From assembly GCA_049682815.1 (NCBI GenBank), contig JBAUII010000042.1:1-15152 (forward strand): a DNA stretch of 15,152 bases, given 5' to 3'. This document shows, piece after piece, positions 7,350 through 14,607 of the stretch. Positions within the stretch are counted from its first letter, which is position 1. Each line of letters opens with the position of its first letter. The notes beneath the pieces were generated by a model. It ran no database searches. It had not been told where the DNA came from and saw nothing but the letters and a program-made list of their open reading frames with translations. The position numbers were made by a program, and so were the translations under genes. This DNA is from DASWID01 sp049682815. Its GTDB lineage: Bacteria > Desulfobacterota_D > UBA1144 > Nemesobacterales > CSP1-2.

Positions 7350-7964
7350 TCATGATTGTAATCCTTCCAAGAACTCGCGTAAACCCTTCTTTGCCCCACC
7401 TATCCAGGGCTCTCCATGTGCGAATAGTAAGTGATCAAATTCAGTTTCGAGAATCAATAAGAAGACTTTACGCAAACCATCCTTAACTGCTTCCGGATCA
7501 TCACCCATCAGATAGTCGGGTACAAAACCCAACTCATAACCATAGCGCACGATCGCATCCCCAATAGAAATTATTCCGTCGGACACCGGAATATATAGAG
7601 CCGTCTCCTCCGGACATAATACCCCTACCGGAAGGGCCACTATCTTTCCAGGTAGTTTATCTCCGTGTTTAAATGCTTTAACTTGTTCGCCCTTTGTGAA
7701 CTCATGTAGTCCATCTTTGTGGCACCAGACTGTTGCCTTGAATGCTTTATTGAATCGTCCACTATGACGATAATGGTGTCTGTTTGTAAGGTAAATGTGA
7801 CTGGGTGTCTTGTATTTTTCAAACCATTTAATACCCTCGTCCGGAACTCTCGGGTCAATCAATATTGCTGGATCAGTACCAGAAATATAGTAAGAATGGA
7901 CATCCTGTTCGATTCCTTCGTGAAATGTCGTCCAGTGAAAAACGCCGGGAAGTATTTCTTCCAT
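7350..7964 (-). CDS. Metallo-beta-lactamase-fold protein with an altered metal motif
   Basis: 204 aa, cytoplasmic. The fold signature is clear: an N-terminal GVFHW strand, ILIDPR (34-39), the motif-2 region IYLTNRHHYRH (57-67), GDAIV (135-139) where the bridging Asp of the family lies (Asp136), and FAHGEP (181-186) with the final His183. Motif 2, normally THxHxDH, reads NRHHYRH, with Arg62 and Arg66 replacing the first His and the Asp while His64 and His67 remain. This resembles the divergent Lactamase_B_5-like subgroup rather than random decay, because the remaining frame is intact. It may bind one metal or none, so hydrolase activity should not be assumed. No Shine-Dalgarno sequence is obvious, but an extended -10 promoter and palindrome lie just upstream. 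It is not closely linked to the haloperoxidase (275 bp gap). Substrate unknown. Confidence 0.75.
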   Translation of the reverse strand: MEEILPGVFHWTTFHEGIEQDVHSYYISGTDPAILIDPRVPDEGIKWFEKYKTPSHIYLTNRHHYRHSGRFNKAFKATVWCHKDGLHEFTKGEQVKAFKHGDKLPGKIVALPVGVLCPEETALYIPVSDGIISIGDAIVRYGYELGFVPDYLMGDDPEAVKDGLRKVFLLILETEFDHLLFAHGEPWIGGAKKGLREFLEGLQS

Positions 7965-8010
7965 ATTAATTAGTTTACTATTGGATCTGCCGTCTTAAGA
8001 AGATTATGAT

Positions 8011-8032
8011 TTAATCTAAAAACTTAGATTAA
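8011..8032. promoter_or_regulatory. Operator-like palindrome at the promoter of the MBL-fold gene
   Basis: TTAATCTAA (8011-8019) and TTAGATTAA (8024-8032) form a perfect 9-bp inverted repeat with a 4-base spacer. It begins at the predicted minus-strand -10 box and covers the expected transcription start, a typical repressor-site position. The regulator is unknown; a hairpin at the 5' end of the mRNA is the alternative. Confidence 0.45.
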
Positions 8033-8040
8033 TTATAACA
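8032..8040 (-). promoter_or_regulatory. Extended -10 promoter element for the MBL-fold gene
   Basis: On the minus strand TATAAT (8032-8037, 6/6) is preceded by TGT, an extended -10. The best -35 at 18 bases upstream (TTAAGG) is weak, as is common for extended -10 promoters. The leader to the ATG at 7964 would be about 60 bases. Confidence 0.45.
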
Positions 8041-8441
8041 TCCGATTATCTGTCTCCTTAATCTTTTTTTTAATGTTTTTATCTTTCGTAATTTCGCCAC
8101 CAGAACTCTTACGGCTCAGTGACGCAGATCTAAAATCATAGAAGTTGGTGCTAAGGCTTGTTTCGATTTTCTCACCCAAAAATCAACGATAGATGCTTCA
8201 GGAAGAACTCCACCAAAAGCTGCAGGTATCAGCACACACACAAACAGTCGCGAGGAAATTGAACCGACCTCCTACCTAGATTGAATGAATAGAAGTATGG
8301 CAACCTGCAAAGAGGTAGCCAGTCCAACCCTCATTTCTTATCAATTTCTGATAAATAGAACATCAAACGATCAAATACAGGGTCTTATCCACTATAGACT
8401 TCTCCGGGACAATTGAGTACTGAGAAAAAGACCAATCAAAT
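8041..8441. other. Gene-poor intergenic stretch, nothing recognised
   Basis: About 400 bases without a credible gene. A minus-strand frame is open for 51 codons (8119-8271) with protein-like composition (PAAFGGVLPEASIVDFWV) but has no good start and no recognisable family; it may be a relic. A 6-bp hairpin (TTATCA/TGATAA, about 8338-8354) lies between it and the next gene. No tRNA-like fold or terminator with a T-run was seen. Confidence 0.5.
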
Positions 8442-8933
8442 TCATTCCTTTGCTTTTTTGGATGCTCCAACAAACTTCTTGCAATCAGGAACACCCTCCT
8501 CTCTGCCTATAATATCACCCTGACTCTTCAACAAATTGGCAAAAATACCCTGGAAGTCGTTCTCGACCAACACCTTTTCTATACGCAATTTACAAGTTTC
8601 ATGGTTTAACGTTCCTTCGACATTTAAAATCACATCGTGGTCATACAGTACAAATCTGTATGGTTCACTCAAGACCTGTCGATTCCGAAGCACGGCTTGT
8701 CCATATACATGGTACTTACCTGCTTTATTAGGTTCTATTTCTACATTCTTAATGTATCCTCTTCTTTCGTTACCAAGGCAGTATTCCTGGCAGAATCGAC
8801 CTAGTAATTCATCCAATTCAGTCTGAACAATGACCTGATCTGTGATTTCACTACCAACTGATAGGACAGTCAATGAGTAACAGATAATGAATAGATAAAT
8901 AGAAATTAGAACTTTGTTGGAGACCCTAATCAT
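8442..8933 (-). CDS. Predicted exported protein of unknown function
   Basis: I do not recognise the family. From the ATG at 8933 the protein has 163 aa and a classical Sec signal: a basic start MIRVSNK, a hydrophobic core at about residues 8-24 and a small-residue region (SVGS) before the mature part. The frame stays open upstream to a TTG at 8993, which would add another hydrophobic segment; the internal ATG is preferred because it gives a normal signal peptide, although neither start has a strong Shine-Dalgarno sequence. The mature part has a C-x3-C pair (C48, C52) and later single cysteines, followed by alternating beta-like segments (YRFVLYDHDVILNVEGTL). It probably resides in the periplasm or is membrane-anchored. 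It stands alone between the MBL-fold gene and the Spy-like gene. Confidence 0.6.
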   Translation of the reverse strand: MIRVSNKVLISIYLFIICYSLTVLSVGSEITDQVIVQTELDELLGRFCQEYCLGNERRGYIKNVEIEPNKAGKYHVYGQAVLRNRQVLSEPYRFVLYDHDVILNVEGTLNHETCKLRIEKVLVENDFQGIFANLLKSQGDIIGREEGVPDCKKFVGASKKAKE

Positions 8934-9120
8934 GCTTTCTATAATTACACGAATTGAGAATAAAGCAATGATCATGATTCCTATGAATATCAACGCCTTA
9001 TGTTTTTGATAACGTTATAATCTGCCCAATATGAATCCAGTTGCTAATAATTGAATCAAGACAACAAGTCTCAATTTAAGCTGTTCTTGGAAGATATGGA
9101 TTTGCCTGGAGAGTAGTGCT

Positions 9121-9152
9121 AAAGGGCATACCCTCGATAGGACATGCCCTTT
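9121..9152 (-). terminator. Hairpin downstream of the Spy-like gene, probable terminator
   Basis: AAAGGGCAT (9121-9129) and ATGCCCTTT (9144-9152) are perfect complements, with a further CCT/AGG pairing inside the loop. It lies 17 bases past the stop of the Spy-like gene. On the minus strand the stem ends in TTT only, so the T-run is short and termination may be partial. Confidence 0.55.
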
Positions 9153-9168
9153 ATGAAATTTCGGAATC

Positions 9169-9612
9169 TTATTGCTTTTTGTGCTTCTGCATCATTTCCT
9201 GTTTATGCTGCTCTTTTATCTGATTCAGCTTCGTTATTTGATCTGGGGTCAGGACGGCTCTTATATCGAGTTTCATCTCTATCATTGTTTTCTTCATCCT
9301 ATACTTGGTGTCCCACATATCATCGTAAGCTTTCATGATCTCCTCTCTCGTTGAATCGGGATTTCCCATCGCCTCCCTGAAGGCTTTTCGTTTCTCATCG
9401 ACTCCGGGTCTCATTTCTTCAAGCTTCTGCTTGTATGTAGACGAAATCTCATCTATCTCGGTTTTCTGCTTATCATCAAGCTTAAGATCTTCGACAATAG
9501 TTGTATCTTTCCACCAGAGCCACTTACCATGGCCTTTGCCATGTTGGTAACCATATGCACTAAAGGCGAATAGAACGAGTGGAACGACTGACAAAAGCGT
9601 AAATCTTTTCAT
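9169..9612 (-). CDS. Spy/CpxP-like periplasmic protein (LTxxQ motif)
   Basis: 147 aa from the ATG at 9612. It has a Sec signal peptide (MKRF, then a hydrophobic stretch to about residue 19) and a mature part that is nearly all helical and highly charged. The family's paired LTxxQ-type motifs are visible: LKLDDKQ (43-49) and LTPDQ (121-125). A His/Lys-rich start to the mature protein (HGKGHGK, 24-30) and a Met/His/Lys-rich tail could bind metal, as in the ZraP and CnrX relatives. Spy and CpxP are ATP-independent periplasmic chaperones or inhibitors of envelope-stress sensors, and that is the likely role. The frame extends to 9678, but GGGGGTAG just before the 9612 ATG and the signal peptide fix the shorter start. 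No two-component system sits beside it. Confidence 0.8.
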   Translation of the reverse strand: MKRFTLLSVVPLVLFAFSAYGYQHGKGHGKWLWWKDTTIVEDLKLDDKQKTEIDEISSTYKQKLEEMRPGVDEKRKAFREAMGNPDSTREEIMKAYDDMWDTKYRMKKTMIEMKLDIRAVLTPDQITKLNQIKEQHKQEMMQKHKKQ

Positions 9613-9616
9613 TTTT

Positions 9617-9627
9617 ACTACCCCCTT
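9617..9627 (-). promoter_or_regulatory. Shine-Dalgarno that decides the start of the Spy-like gene
   Basis: On the minus strand AAGGGGGTAG lies a few bases before the ATG at 9612, whereas the longer in-frame start at 9678 has no comparable site and would bury the signal peptide behind 22 extra residues. Confidence 0.6.
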
Positions 9628-9951
9628 GATTGTGTATTTTATAATTGTAACTAAGAAATAAGAAAAAGGTTTCAACAATCCTTTGTAAATATGAACACGA
9701 TTATTATTTTTTTGAATTAGGCTTCAAAATCTGCCAATCTCCCGATTCGAACATAAAAGGGAAATGAGTCTTTTTTCACAGACGCATTATAGTCGTCATG
9801 ACTTCATGTGCTTTTGCGCAAACTCCGAAGCAACCGTTTTAATACCAATATAGAGAGTATAAAGTCAAGGAGTGACACAATTTAACTTTACTAAGACACA
9901 TCTCCATAATGCGTTTGCCGGATGTTCGATTTAACCTGCTACCTTAAAATT
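9628..9951. other. Intergenic region, no gene recognised
   Basis: About 320 AT-rich bases between the emfourin-like gene and the Spy-like gene. The promoter of the Spy-like gene should be here, but I see only a weak minus-strand TATAAA near 9639. A 9-bp inverted pair ACGCATTAT (9782-9790) and ATAATGCGT (9906-9914) is present but could be chance. No clear terminator for the protease operon was found. Confidence 0.4.
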
Positions 9952-10254
9952 TCATTTAGGACTCTGAGGTTTCGCTCTAGACTCCAAAAAACTCAATAAC
10001 TCCTCAACCTCTTTGGGAACACTCATGTCATCGAACGAAATACTATTACTTTCTTCATTTTTCTCAATCGTAATTGAGTATGTTCTGAGATCTCGTGCGT
10101 CCCTAGTAATAAACTTTTGGTTTCCCTTGATATTACTCTTTTTAACCAGTGAATTTAGCACCCTGGCTTCCTCAGGAGGCAAGGATTCTGTATCAAAATC
10201 ACAACCTTTTATTAAGCCAGCATATCCACCGGACTGCTGAAATCTCACTCTCAT
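9952..10254 (-). CDS. Emfourin-like protein inhibitor of the neighbouring M4 protease
   Basis: 100 aa, no signal peptide. The N-terminal pattern RVRFQQSGGYAGLIKG (2-17), then DTESLPPEEARVLNSLV, matches the emfourin family as I know it: the inhibitor of protealysin described in Serratia, whose gene lies next to the protease gene. The rest is a short charged region and a C-terminal helix (PKEVEELLSFLES). It starts 34 bp after the protease stop on the same strand, so the two are probably one operon with protease first and inhibitor second. The role would be to bind the active site of the protease and keep it silent inside the cell. The Shine-Dalgarno sequence is weak (GGGGAT). Family recognition comes from the motif pattern plus context, both consistent; inhibition of this particular enzyme is inference. 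Confidence 0.8.
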   Translation of the reverse strand: MRVRFQQSGGYAGLIKGCDFDTESLPPEEARVLNSLVKKSNIKGNQKFITRDARDLRTYSITIEKNEESNSISFDDMSVPKEVEELLSFLESRAKPQSPK

Positions 10255-10288
10255 CTGCTAGATCCCCATTATTTCTTTTCCAATTCAC

Positions 10289-11338
10289 CTAAACGGAAAT
10301 GCCGACGAAATTCCATGCAGCTCTAACCGCCTTCTGTTCCTTACTTCCATTTCCAAAGTCAGAACCCGCCACTTGGTAAGTGGTTTCGGCAGCTTCCTGA
10401 AACATACTGTATCTGTTAAGTTTTCTGAGAGTTTTATACCAGATCGCGCCTGCCTTCTCCCATGCATATCCACCCATTTCAACAGCCGCGATAAAAAAAG
10501 CATGATTTGGTATACCAGAATTGATGTGTACACCCCCGTTGTCTAGCCAGTCTGTGAATTTGTCATTCATATGTTTCGGTTGAGGATCGGTGCCCAGAAT
10601 CGGATCATCTTCGTACGCCTTCTCACCTTTCATAGTTCTTACAGCCTTAGCTTTTAGCCCTGGCCCAATCAACCCATCACCGAGGAGCCAGTCGGCTTTC
10701 TTTACTGTCTGCTTCCTACGCCATTGTTTAACCAAAGACCCCATCACATCCGCAAAATGCTCATTCAGAGCACCAGGTTCATCCTGGTATATAAGATTGC
10801 TTTCATACATCACTACACCATGCGTGAACTCATGGCCGGCAACATCCAAAGACTTCGTATATCTTAAGAATATTTCTCCGTCACCGTCACCGTAAATCAT
10901 CTGCTCACCATTCCACATTGCGTTATCGACGTTTTCGCCGATGTGAACACTTGATATGAGAGACATTCCGTTCGCATCGATAGAATTTCGATTGAAAATC
11001 ATCTTAAAAAAATTGTAGATATGTCCAGCATTATCATATGCCTCATTTGTGGCAAGGTCTTTAACTTTCCTCTCCCCCTCCTCACGAGCTAGCTTTCCCG
11101 GTAAAGGGAAATACTGGTTTTTTAGATCATAAACAAGGCGATGCTTCCGAGCCCTTGGAGAAGGTACTGCAGCCATGGCAGGCATCGCAGTAAGCGTGCT
11201 TCTTACGGCGCGTGCCTCAACTCCAACTGTGATCGCATTAATCGCGAGACGCCTAACCTTGGGGTCAGGAGATTCCGCAATCCGCTCGACAATATACGGC
11301 GGAAGAAAACAATGAATCGGATTGAAAATATTGTTCAT
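10289..11338 (-). CDS. Protealysin-like M4 family zinc metalloprotease
   Basis: 349 aa. The zinc site is complete: HEFTH (His169, catalytic Glu170, His173), third ligand Glu193 in GALNEHFAD, and the thermolysin His231 equivalent at His271 in NGGVHINSGIPNHAF. There is no signal peptide. The short N-terminal segment begins with CFLPPYIVERIAES (Cys10, Pro13-Pro14), the hallmark of the protealysin-type propeptide, whose Cys caps the zinc as a cysteine switch; the mature enzyme would start near residue 50-65. Protealysin-like proteases are made as cytoplasmic precursors and are linked to bacterial interaction with eukaryotic cells or competitors; export is non-classical. The start is fixed by a near-perfect Shine-Dalgarno (GGAGGTGAT). 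It is followed by the emfourin-like inhibitor gene and preceded by the ppc terminator, so it should have its own promoter. Confidence 0.95.
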   Translation of the reverse strand: MNNIFNPIHCFLPPYIVERIAESPDPKVRRLAINAITVGVEARAVRSTLTAMPAMAAVPSPRARKHRLVYDLKNQYFPLPGKLAREEGERKVKDLATNEAYDNAGHIYNFFKMIFNRNSIDANGMSLISSVHIGENVDNAMWNGEQMIYGDGDGEIFLRYTKSLDVAGHEFTHGVVMYESNLIYQDEPGALNEHFADVMGSLVKQWRRKQTVKKADWLLGDGLIGPGLKAKAVRTMKGEKAYEDDPILGTDPQPKHMNDKFTDWLDNGGVHINSGIPNHAFFIAAVEMGGYAWEKAGAIWYKTLRKLNRYSMFQEAAETTYQVAGSDFGNGSKEQKAVRAAWNFVGISV

Positions 11339-11341
11339 ATC

Positions 11342-11350
11342 ATCACCTCC
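11342..11350 (-). promoter_or_regulatory. Near-consensus Shine-Dalgarno for the M4 protease gene
   Basis: GGAGGTGAT on the minus strand, the full complement of the 16S rRNA tail, lies a few bases before the ATG at 11338. It fixes the start and suggests efficient translation. Confidence 0.75.
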
Positions 11351-11404
11351 GAATATTCAACGATGCAATGAATAAACCGTGCGTGATACAACAATTCGCA
11401 AGAC

Positions 11405-11431
11405 AAAAAAGAGCCGTACTCTGTTAGGCTC
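11405..11431 (-). terminator. Rho-independent terminator of ppc
   Basis: On the minus strand GAGCC, an 11-base loop and GGCTC are followed directly by six T. It lies about 95 bases past the ppc stop and before the protease gene, so it separates the two transcription units. Confidence 0.75.
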
Positions 11432-11525
11432 GCATTAGGTGTTTTAGGGAACAGCCGACATTTCTCATACAGATCATTTCAGAGGTTTTCTTTTACCCTA
11501 TCTAAATATATCTCCATCGATAATG

Positions 11526-14309
11526 CTACCCAGTATTCTTCATTCCAGCGGCAATCCCATTTATACTGAGCTTAAGATTATCTATCAGATCTGATTCTTC
11601 TCCAGGTTGATAATCACCTTTGCCCAGCCTTCTCAAGAGTCCTACTTGAATGTAGCTGAGGGAATCAATATATGGATTCCGAAGTTCGATGGATTTCTGA
11701 AGAAATGGATTATAATCGAGTATCCTCTGCTGATTTGTGATTTGAAGTATTATCTGTTCAGTAAGTTCGTGTTCGCTCCTTATTTTATCGAATAAACGTC
11801 TTCCCACTTCCCGCGGCTTCACAAGAAAAGAGTATTCCAGGGCAATCCACATATCGGCTTTCGCCAGAGTCATCTGAATATTATCAATGTGCGATTTAAA
11901 GAAACTCCAGTTTTTATACATATCCTGAAGGGTTATGAGATTTTTGTCGGGGTCTTTCTTAATAAATCCAGCGAACGCGGATCCGACCGAGTACAAACCA
12001 GTGATGAGGTGACGATTCTGGGTCCAGCTAAAAACCCACGGTATAGCCCTAAGATCTTCAATGCTGTCACTCTTTTTCCTCTTGGCGGGGCGTGACCCTA
12101 TACCCATCTGCTCAATTATGGAGATAGGCGTTGCCTGCCTGAAATATTTGTAGAAGTCCGGATCTTCATAGACAAGGGCTCTCCATATCCGACTAGCAGC
12201 ATCGGCAATCTCTTCCATTACCTCTTCCCACTCTGGCTTACTCGCTTCTTGCTTAAGACTGGTAAGTATCACGGCAGAAGTCACCAGCTCTAGGTTATCC
12301 CGAGCTATCTCCGGTAGCGCATAGTTATTGTAGATAACCTCGCCCTGTTCCGTAATTTTTATAATGCCGTCTACTGTTCCAGTCGGCCGTGCCAGGATGG
12401 CTTGATTTGTCGGGCCTCCTCCCCTACTTACGGTCCCCCCTCTTCCGTGAAAGAGTCTATGCCTGAGCCCAAATTCATCTGCAGTTTGTTTTAATGATAT
12501 CTGAGCTTTGTAGCTTTCCCAGCTTGCAGAGAGAAGCCCTCCATCCTTTCCACTATCTGAATAACCAATCATTACCTCAGAAATATTCCCCCTAGCCTCG
12601 AGGTGTCTTCTGTAGACTGGGTTAGAATAGAGATTCCGCATAATTATCGCAGAGCGCTTAAAATCCTCAATAGTTTCAAATAAAGGCACTACATTTATCT
12701 TACTAACTATGGTGTTGCCATCTGCAAAAAATAGTCCCGATTCCTTCGCAAGGAGAAGTACTTCCAGCACGTTGCTGGCATTGTGCGTCATGCTCACAAT
12801 GTAGGTATCAATTGCCTCTGAACTTATTTCCTCAAGGCAATGACCTACACACCTCAAGGTTTGCAATACTTCGCTTGTTTCTTCGGATAGTTTAAGCCAC
12901 TGTGGAATAAGGGGACGTGGGTTATTTAACTCCTCGGAGAGCCAGTTCACCCGTCCATGTTCATCCATGTCAAAATATTTAATGAGGCCCAGCCGCTCTG
13001 TGATTTCTGAAATAGAATTAGTATGAAGCGAGCTGTGCTGCCTGATGTCAAGCTTTGCAAGATGAAAACCAAATAAATCGACCTGACGGATAAGCTTCTT
13101 TAACCTGGAATCGGCAAGACGTTCTCCTTTATTTTCTCGTAAGCTTTTATCGATAAGATCTAAATCAGCAAGTAGCTCTCCCTTAGTCGAGTACAAAGCC
13201 CCGCTCGTAGCGTCCTTATTTTCAATCGCAAAAATGGTGTTAATCAGTTTTTTGCGAATGTATTCAAGCTTAATCCTGTAAAATTCAACTGGATTTTTAA
13301 TATCCAGCTCTTCCGTTATTAAATTTCTGTCTATCTTAATTGATTCGATCAGATCGGGGTTTACAGGAACTATCCTGACTGAAGAGCTGAGCTGACGTTT
13401 TATTTGCTCTACTGCTTCAAGGTATTTCTCTAGAGCAAGCGTCTTTTGCATACGCATGACCTCGTATGTCACGTCAGGGGTTACAAACGGATTCCCATCC
13501 CGGTCACCGCCAACCCATGACCCAAACCTTATAAAACTTGGAATATCGACAGTCTCTAATCTATAATGTTCGTTTATCCGATCCCCCAATTCTTCGTACA
13601 TCTCCGCAATAGCGTCAAACATGGTTTCCCTGAAGTAGTAATGCACGTTTCTCGCCTCATCGATCGGGGAGATTTGATATGGGGGTACCTCCTCTGTCTG
13701 CCATAGACCCGTGATTTCAGCGGTCAATTCCTTTTCAATAAAACTTCTTTCAGCCGAGCTAAGAACGGGATTCCCCAACTCTTTCAAGAGATTTGATATA
13801 TGGCGATACTTTTCAAGTACTATGTGACGATTAACCTCTGTCGGGTGGGCAGTAAGAACAAGCTCAATGGACATTCTTTGAAGAAGCTCATTAAATTTAT
13901 CAAAATCAATCTTGTCTTTAGCGAGCCGGTCAAACAGACTTTCTAATGATCCCTCTTCCGAATCCATGACATCAGAAACGTACCTGTATTCGCGCCTCCT
14001 TCTTATTCGATGATTCTGTTCTGCAATATTTACCAGCTTGAAATAAGTTGTGAATGCGCGGGTTATATTGTATATCTCTTTATGGTCGAGAGAACGTATT
14101 GTCGATACAAGTTCTTCTTTATGATCGCGCACGTAATCTCTTCTCATTTCTTTTGTGAGAAACCGCATTTTCTCCACAATATCAAAAATTCTTCCTCCCT
14201 CCTGTTCTATAAGAACCCCCCCAAGAAGGTTTCCTAGGAAACGGACATCACTCCGCAGTGGCTTTTCCTTATCAACGTCAGTGCCCGATACTAGAACGTC
14301 ATCATGCAT
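11526..14309 (-). CDS. ppc: Phosphoenolpyruvate carboxylase
   Basis: 927 aa, full length for bacterial PEPC. It converts PEP and bicarbonate to oxaloacetate and phosphate in the cytoplasm, refilling the TCA cycle. All hallmark motifs are present: LTAHPTE with catalytic His155, GGDRDGNP (267-274), GYSDSGKDGG (582-591), FHGRGGTVSRGGGP (620-633) with the bicarbonate/PEP-site Arg, GSRPAKR (738-744), and the C-terminal NGIAAGMKNTG ending. No plant-type N-terminal phosphorylation motif is seen, so control would be allosteric (acetyl-CoA, aspartate) as in other bacteria. The conserved part begins at LRSDVRFLGNLLG (18-30), so the ATG at 14309 fits, although its Shine-Dalgarno sequence is weak. Upstream lies a carbonic anhydrase relic; a terminator follows the gene. 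Confidence 0.98.
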   Translation of the reverse strand: MHDDVLVSGTDVDKEKPLRSDVRFLGNLLGGVLIEQEGGRIFDIVEKMRFLTKEMRRDYVRDHKEELVSTIRSLDHKEIYNITRAFTTYFKLVNIAEQNHRIRRRREYRYVSDVMDSEEGSLESLFDRLAKDKIDFDKFNELLQRMSIELVLTAHPTEVNRHIVLEKYRHISNLLKELGNPVLSSAERSFIEKELTAEITGLWQTEEVPPYQISPIDEARNVHYYFRETMFDAIAEMYEELGDRINEHYRLETVDIPSFIRFGSWVGGDRDGNPFVTPDVTYEVMRMQKTLALEKYLEAVEQIKRQLSSSVRIVPVNPDLIESIKIDRNLITEELDIKNPVEFYRIKLEYIRKKLINTIFAIENKDATSGALYSTKGELLADLDLIDKSLRENKGERLADSRLKKLIRQVDLFGFHLAKLDIRQHSSLHTNSISEITERLGLIKYFDMDEHGRVNWLSEELNNPRPLIPQWLKLSEETSEVLQTLRCVGHCLEEISSEAIDTYIVSMTHNASNVLEVLLLAKESGLFFADGNTIVSKINVVPLFETIEDFKRSAIIMRNLYSNPVYRRHLEARGNISEVMIGYSDSGKDGGLLSASWESYKAQISLKQTADEFGLRHRLFHGRGGTVSRGGGPTNQAILARPTGTVDGIIKITEQGEVIYNNYALPEIARDNLELVTSAVILTSLKQEASKPEWEEVMEEIADAASRIWRALVYEDPDFYKYFRQATPISIIEQMGIGSRPAKRKKSDSIEDLRAIPWVFSWTQNRHLITGLYSVGSAFAGFIKKDPDKNLITLQDMYKNWSFFKSHIDNIQMTLAKADMWIALEYSFLVKPREVGRRLFDKIRSEHELTEQIILQITNQQRILDYNPFLQKSIELRNPYIDSLSYIQVGLLRRLGKGDYQPGEESDLIDNLKLSINGIAAGMKNTG

Positions 14310-14396
14310 ATTTACTTGACCTATACGCTCCCTGTTACTGATCTTTAAACTTAATATGTCATCTATGTTCCAAAATTAATGAATAGAATGAACCAA

Positions 14397-14606
14397 TCAC
14401 TTTCCTAAGACTTTAATCAGTCCTATCCTAATATCATAAACACTAGCGTGCAGTTTGGAAATACGCGAAGTTCTCCATGTACCCCAATCCATCGTGGCTC
14501 GACTGAGACGATTAACCTGCCCCACCGCATTTAGCTCCGATAGGAATTTCAATTTTTCTTCGATATTCCAGATGTTATCAAACCTGTAAAGACACCTATG
14601 ACGCGA
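14397..14606 (-). pseudogene. C-terminal remnant of a beta-carbonic anhydrase
   Basis: A minus-strand frame ending in TGA at 14397 encodes about 70 residues. They align without gaps, over about 50 residues, to the C-terminus of E. coli Can as I recall it: EEKLKFLSELNAVGQV corresponds to ERRLDTLCELNVMEQV, then Thr and Trp at matching positions, and KLHASVYDIRIGLIKVLG corresponds to TIHGWAYGIHDGLLRDLD. The N-terminal two thirds, with the zinc ligands (Cys, Asp, His, Cys), are absent: upstream the DNA belongs to the end of another gene. No start codon with a Shine-Dalgarno sequence is seen. A functional enzyme is excluded. It sits directly upstream of ppc on the same strand, where it would once have supplied bicarbonate. 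The match was made by eye. Confidence 0.62.
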
Positions 14607-14607
14607 G

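Noticed and set aside
9613..9678. Longer N-terminus for the Spy-like protein
   Set aside because: The extra 22 residues precede an intact signal peptide, and the strong Shine-Dalgarno sequence belongs to the ATG at 9612.
9782..9914. Possible MITE-like element bounded by ACGCATTAT and ATAATGCGT
   Set aside because: The inverted pair is only 9 bp, does not extend, and no target duplication is seen; such a pair is plausible by chance in a few hundred bases.
10285..10533. Minus-strand frame of 82 codons inside the M4 protease gene
   Set aside because: It is an alternative frame of the protease coding region, which has all its catalytic motifs in the main frame.
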